A program made the position numbers and the translations under genes. This document shows positions 60,609 to 64,000 of a stretch of 64,000 nucleotides of DNA, one piece after another. How positions within the stretch are numbered: the stretch's first letter is position 1; each line of letters opens with the position of its first letter. The DNA is from Sedimentisphaerales bacterium (GTDB taxonomy: Bacteria; Planctomycetota; Phycisphaerae; Sedimentisphaerales; Anaerobacaceae). The notes under the pieces were generated by a model. That model was not told where the DNA came from and did no database searches. It was given only the letters and a program-made list of their open reading frames with translations. Location: positions 20,637 through 84,636 of the forward strand of contig JAFGLV010000034.1 in NCBI GenBank assembly GCA_016927855.1, read 5' to 3'.

Positions 60609-60980
60609 ATGATCGACACACGGCTACTCGGCACGTGGCAGTCGGACCTGCGCAAGACGAAACAGGCTGCTCGTGAATGGTGCGACCTGCCCGAAGCGAA
60701 ACGCAAGAAGCTCAACCTCATCTTTGGCAAGCTCCGCGTTCGCTTCACGCGAACCCGAATATACCGCGAGTTCGACGGCAGCAATTCGGTGTTTGAAAGC
60801 AGCAAGTCGGTGGTACGGTATCAGGTCGTGGCCAAGGACTATCATAGTGTCGCCATCCTGGCGCCGGGGATCTTCGACGAGGACGAGCAGGAAATCTACC
60901 ACATCCACTTCGAAGGCAAGTACCACTGGGTCTGGCCGGACTTGCCCGCCTTTCCTGAGTATTTCAAGCGGATCGAGTAG
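60609..60980 (+). CDS. small lipocalin-like protein, function unknown
   Basis: This 123-residue protein is not firmly recognised. It starts MIDTRLLGTWQSDLRKT, a pattern like the first strand of lipocalin-fold domains. Alternating strands follow: LRVRFTRTRIYREF, KSVVRYQVVAKDY, SVAILAPG and EIYHIHFEGKYHWVW. No signal peptide. ATG follows GAGGGAGAAAG. It lies 33 bp after proB and may share its transcript. Confidence 0.7.
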   Translation: MIDTRLLGTWQSDLRKTKQAAREWCDLPEAKRKKLNLIFGKLRVRFTRTRIYREFDGSNSVFESSKSVVRYQVVAKDYHSVAILAPGIFDEDEQEIYHIHFEGKYHWVWPDLPAFPEYFKRIE

Positions 60981-61033
60981 CGTTTCCTGGCGGTCGCTGC
61001 AACGTGCCTGCTGACCACAGCACTATCCGTACC

Positions 61034-61134
61034 TGTCAAGTTGAGCGGAGCGTAGCGGAGTCGAAACATCTGGCCGCGAACGTGGCGCCCCCTTTAGCTC
61101 GCAACCAGATTCCTCGACTGCGCTCGGAATGACA
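61034..61134. repeat. 101-bp inverted-repeat element (copy 3)
   Basis: Termini TGTCAAGTTGA (61034-61044) and TCGGAATGACA (61124-61134) pair imperfectly; inner ACATCTGG and CCAGATTC also pair. Lies in the 296-bp gap between convergent genes. It has the same design as the copies at 6042 and 44744. Confidence 0.6.
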
Positions 61135-61276
61135 AAGTCATGACCAGAGGCACAGGCCGACGCATGTAAGGTGGGTTCTTAACCCGCGCATCCACCGTTA
61201 CGGTTAATATCACGTCACACCGGCACAGTCGCGACTCCAGCGACCATCACAACTGCTATCAGGTATCCGGCGGATG

Positions 61277-62293
61277 TCACTTGACGACTGGCGTTAGGAC
61301 GATGTTGCGGTAGCTGACAGCCGTGTGGTCGCCTTGCAGATAGATCGGGCCGGGTTTGAACTCGTCGGACCACAGGGCGCCACCTGTGCAACCCAACAAC
61401 GGCTGGTTGTCGATGATCGCCGTGCCGTTGAGCTTGACTGTCACGTGACGATCCAGGAGCGTGATGTCCATCGTCTGCCACTGGCCGGCCGGCTTCTCGG
61501 CATTGACCGTCGGTTTGATTCGGCTGTAGATGCCGCCCATATTGTGCGGGTCGAGAGGCCGGTCGTAGCTGTCGCTGACCTGGACCTCGTAGATGCCGCG
61601 CAGGTAGACACCGCTATTGCCGTTGCGCGGCACGTTAACTTCGAGTTTGAGGTTGAAGTCCTCGAACTCAGCAATGGTACGCAAGTTGCCGTACGAGAGG
61701 CGCCGACGGCCCTGCGGCTGAACCGGATTGTTGACGAGAGCCCCCTCCTGAGGTGACCAGCCGTTGGTCTGGTTCTCGTTGGTCAGCGTCCAGCCTTCGA
61801 GGCTGGTCCCATTGAACAGGACGATGGGATCGCCATACTTGACCTGCGCCAGGTCGGGCGCCGGCGGCAGCGGCGGGATGCGCTTGCCGGTGAATTCCTC
61901 CTCGTTCACGCCTTCACCGTTGCGCCGGACCGTTGTGCGTTTGAGTTTCAGCGCATCGCCATCGACGGTCGCTTCGATCAGTTCCGGGAACATCTGCGTG
62001 CGGACCACTTCCCGCGCCGCGTTCCTGCGCTCGACCCTCTCGAGGCGGAGGACGTACAGCACGCCGTCTGTCGTGAAGACGCAGTCCACCGGCACGACGC
62101 TGCCGCCACCCCAGAGGATGCTCCCGTCGAGGTAGCCGTCTTCCTGCGTCACGCCGAGCCAGCCGGCGCCACCGCCGGGAATGGTCAGCGCCCAGCACCC
62201 GATATAGGGATTGGCGTTCTGTCCCGCCTGTGCAAAGGCACAGGCAACCGAGAGAAGCAGCACAACTGAGGCACAGTGAATCGTCTTGTTCAT
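61277..62293 (-). CDS. secreted DUF1080 protein (3-keto-glycoside-acting family)
   Basis: This 338-residue protein has a signal peptide (about 1-23). A small N-terminal beta domain (about 25-140; IGCWALTIPGGGAGWLGVTQ) is followed by DUF1080 (about 150-338) with LFNGTSLEGWTL, NSGVYLRGIYEVQVSDSYD, MGGIYSRIKP and AGQWQTMDITLLD. ATG 62293 begins the signal peptide; the longer ORF is rejected. It is the third DUF1080 domain in the window and the only one not fused to a sugar-processing partner. It lies 15 kb from the main cluster. Confidence 0.87.
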   Translation of the reverse strand: MNKTIHCASVVLLLSVACAFAQAGQNANPYIGCWALTIPGGGAGWLGVTQEDGYLDGSILWGGGSVVPVDCVFTTDGVLYVLRLERVERRNAAREVVRTQMFPELIEATVDGDALKLKRTTVRRNGEGVNEEEFTGKRIPPLPPAPDLAQVKYGDPIVLFNGTSLEGWTLTNENQTNGWSPQEGALVNNPVQPQGRRRLSYGNLRTIAEFEDFNLKLEVNVPRNGNSGVYLRGIYEVQVSDSYDRPLDPHNMGGIYSRIKPTVNAEKPAGQWQTMDITLLDRHVTVKLNGTAIIDNQPLLGCTGGALWSDEFKPGPIYLQGDHTAVSYRNIVLTPVVK

Positions 62294-62449
62294 GAGAAGC
62301 AGCCTTTCATAGCAATTGACACAGGTCAGCAATAGAGTCACGTGGGCGAGCCCAACCCACATTGGGACACTCCCCACCCCACACCTATCCTATCCTCTCC
62401 ATCGCGGGCTAGCAAGCCTGGCAAGCATCCGCCAGAATGAAGGCCCTTT

Positions 62450-62914
62450 CTATTGCTCCGCCAGAATGCGCTGGAGCGCCTCAAGCAGTGGAATTTGGCC
62501 TTGGTGGATTTTGGACTGGGCGGTCTCCAGGTCGAACCAAGCGGCGCGGTCCACTTCGGGAAACTCCTGCTGCTTGCCCGACCTGGGAGGCCATTCCATG
62601 GAGAACGTATTGCTCGTCAGCCCGTTCGGGTCGCAGTCCCCCTCCAAAGCCCAGGCGGTGACCGTCTTGCCGCCGGGTTGCTTGACCGAGCCGAGAGGAG
62701 CAAAAGGACCTTCCGCCGCGAGACCGGTCTCCTCACGGAATTCACGCTGTGCCGCCTTCAGAGGGTCCTGCCCAGCGGCATACTCGCCCTTGGGAATCGA
62801 CCAGGCGCCAGTGTCCTTCCTGGCCCAGAACGGCCCGCCCGGATGCACGAGCAGCACCTCCAGCCGCTCGCGCTGGCGATACATCAGTATTCCGGCGCTT
62901 TGCCTGGCCATCAT
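62450..62914 (-). CDS. Nudix hydrolase
   Basis: This 154-residue protein has a full Nudix box at 43-65: Gly43, then REFREETG at 57-64. The opening SAGILMYRQRERLEVLLVHPGGPFW and the SIPKGEY loop resemble the MutT/diadenosine-polyphosphate type, in which a histidine phosphatase is sometimes fused. It hydrolyses a nucleoside diphosphate linked to another group; the substrate is open. Two ATGs (62914 and 62911) are adjacent. Confidence 0.9.
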   Translation of the reverse strand: MMARQSAGILMYRQRERLEVLLVHPGGPFWARKDTGAWSIPKGEYAAGQDPLKAAQREFREETGLAAEGPFAPLGSVKQPGGKTVTAWALEGDCDPNGLTSNTFSMEWPPRSGKQQEFPEVDRAAWFDLETAQSKIHQGQIPLLEALQRILAEQ

Positions 62915-63336
62915 CTACCCCATTGCAACAGAGCATTCGTTGGAACAGACCTTGGTCCGTGCCGTACGACTCGGCCCGGAAGAACCGCAAGGGTTAACGC
63001 TCATCCTACATTCGGGCCGAGCAGGAGCCAAAGGGAATCTCGATCACGCTGGGGGTGTACGAGATTCCTGAAATGAGGGTGCGTTGTCCCTCTTGACAAG
63101 CCTCCCGGGATGATGATAATGGGGTCACATAAGTAGCGCGGACCGGGTTGGGTCCGGTCGGTCGGATTTGCAGCCGGACGGCTTGGATCGAGCGAACGGG
63201 GGATGGGGTGTGGTCGTATTACGCCATCAGAACCGCGAGGGGTCGACAGGCATTCGGCCGCAGGTCTCGCCGAGCCATTTTGACACATAACTGTAGTAAG
63301 AGAACGCATTTACATAAGTAGTAAGGAGGCCCTACG
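62915..63336. other. intergenic region with long structured leader
   Basis: This 422-bp gap holds a predicted promoter (63093-63120) reading toward the DUF2934 gene. Its leader of about 210 nt contains a perfect GACCGG/CCGGTC hairpin (63141-63159) and an exact 10-bp direct repeat ACATAAGTAG at 63127-63136 and 63312-63321. No known RNA family was recognised. Confidence 0.5.
63093..63120 (+). promoter_or_regulatory. predicted promoter ahead of the DUF2934 gene
   Basis: TTGACA (63093-63098) and GATAAT (63115-63120) are 16 bp apart. The coding start is 216 bp further on. Confidence 0.55.
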
Positions 63337-63624
63337 ATGGGGCAAAGAAAAGGTAACAGCAAGAAGAGCACAGTAGCAACAGCCGAGAGCACCACCCCCA
63401 AGAGCAAGTCTGAAGTCACCCCGCTGCGTCCGGCGGACAAACCGGCAGCGTCGGCGGCGACCGGCGCGACCGCAAGGTCCCAGACACCGGCGGGTCCCAC
63501 ACATGAGCAAATCGCCCAAAGGGCACATGAGCTCTGGGTAAAGAACGGCAGCAAGCACGGCGAGGACCGCATGCGCTGGTTGGAGGCGGAAGCCCAGTTA
63601 AAAAGGGAAATGGGCGTCAGGTAG
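63337..63624 (+). CDS. DUF2934 domain protein
   Basis: This 95-residue protein has a low-complexity Ser/Thr/Ala/Lys-rich first half (about 1-52). The second half is a DUF2934 domain, with HEQIAQRAHELWVKNG, GEDRMRWLEAEAQLKRE and the conserved Trp and Glu. No activity is established for the family. ATG follows AAGGAGG, a strong ribosome site. A long leader precedes it. Confidence 0.85.
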   Translation: MGQRKGNSKKSTVATAESTTPKSKSEVTPLRPADKPAASAATGATARSQTPAGPTHEQIAQRAHELWVKNGSKHGEDRMRWLEAEAQLKREMGVR

Positions 63625-63870
63625 TCTCAGGCCCTGCTTGCAGCGGATCCATCACAGAAGCCGACAGACGAGAACCGATCAGACGAAGCCGGCGCCTCGC
63701 AGACGACGGGGGACGTACAAGGCAAGACATACTCCCCAGACATCGTCCCGAAGGGGATAGTGCGCGCGGGTAGTCGCTTCGTTGGCGGAAGTCCTCTAGC
63801 GAGCGCGTTTGCTGTGCGGCTGGATGTCGTTCTGGGTCGAGGCTGAGGTTCGGCGCGAGTGATTTGGGTG

Positions 63871-63899
63871 TTGACAGACGAGGGCTGATCCCCAATAAT
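63871..63899 (+). promoter_or_regulatory. predicted promoter of tRNA-Leu
   Basis: TTGACA (63871-63876) and AATAAT (63894-63899) are 17 bp apart; the mature tRNA starts 17 bp later. Confidence 0.7.
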
Positions 63900-63916
63900 C
63901 GCGGCTCGCTTGCAGC

Positions 63917-64000
63917 GCCGGAGTGGCGGAATTGGCAGACGCGCGGGATTCAAAATCCCGTCCTGGCAACAGGGTGAGGGTTCGAGTCCCTCCTCCGGCA
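63917..64000 (+). tRNA. tRNA-Leu (anticodon CAA)
   Basis: The acceptor arms GCCGGAG (63917-63923) and CTCCGGC (63993-63999) pair fully. The anticodon stem CGGGA/TCCCG encloses loop TTCAAAA, giving CAA. The long variable arm typical of class II tRNAs and the GGTTCGAGTCC T-arm are present. The window ends at the discriminator A, so a 3' CCA cannot be judged. Confidence 0.95.

Overview
The window is about 64 kb of high-GC bacterial DNA. Its gene content points to the Planctomycetota, most likely class Phycisphaerae (Sedimentisphaerales-like). This is inferred from family content, not from a marker-gene tree. The clues are dockerin-type EF-hand domains on secreted proteins, an expansion of Tat-exported Gfo/Idh/MocA oxidoreductases, DUF1080 and PmoA proteins, GH78 and GH29 glycosidases, and a lipoprotein secretin.

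Region 1 (1-18.3 kb) is mixed. It holds an MBL-fold hydrolase coupled to a flavodoxin, a VapBC-type toxin-antitoxin pair with a palindrome over its -10 box, a PAP2 phosphatase, a GH78 rhamnosidase, and a DUF1015/class V aminotransferase pair. A roughly 1-kb intergenic island (9.99-11.03 kb) is packed with palindromic repeats around one small unknown gene. Two dockerin proteins follow, then back-to-back promoters, a GT2 glycosyltransferase, and an operon of lipoprotein, Agl23-like membrane protein and ApbE.

Region 2 (18.3-46.4 kb, minus strand) is the centre of the window. Ten Tat-signal Gfo/Idh/MocA oxidoreductases lie within 19 kb. They are interleaved with a TIM-barrel/DUF1080 fusion, a second TIM-barrel isomerase, a ThuA protein and two HEAT-repeat proteins. 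A predicted promoter at 42.5 kb heads this run. Upstream lie a PmoA/DUF1080 fusion and a GH29 fucosidase. Immediately downstream on the same strand are a heptaheme cytochrome c, a multi-histidine membrane cytochrome b-like protein and an NCS1-type permease. I read this as an extracytoplasmic oxidative (3-keto type) sugar or glycoside degradation locus. Electrons from the exported dehydrogenases may leave through the adjacent cytochromes; that coupling is inference.

Region 3 (46.4-64 kb) is mostly housekeeping: pgsA, rimO, a secretin lipoprotein, rpsB-tsf-pyrH-frr, an AsmA-like protein, a YihY/BrkB protein, proB, a standalone DUF1080 protein, a Nudix hydrolase, a DUF2934 protein and tRNA-Leu(CAA) at the right edge. 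Three 100-120 bp inverted-repeat elements, a 22-bp palindromic repeat family, and a 16-bp repeat lying at the stop codons of pyrH and proB recur through the window. No CRISPR array, rRNA or recognisable transposase was seen.
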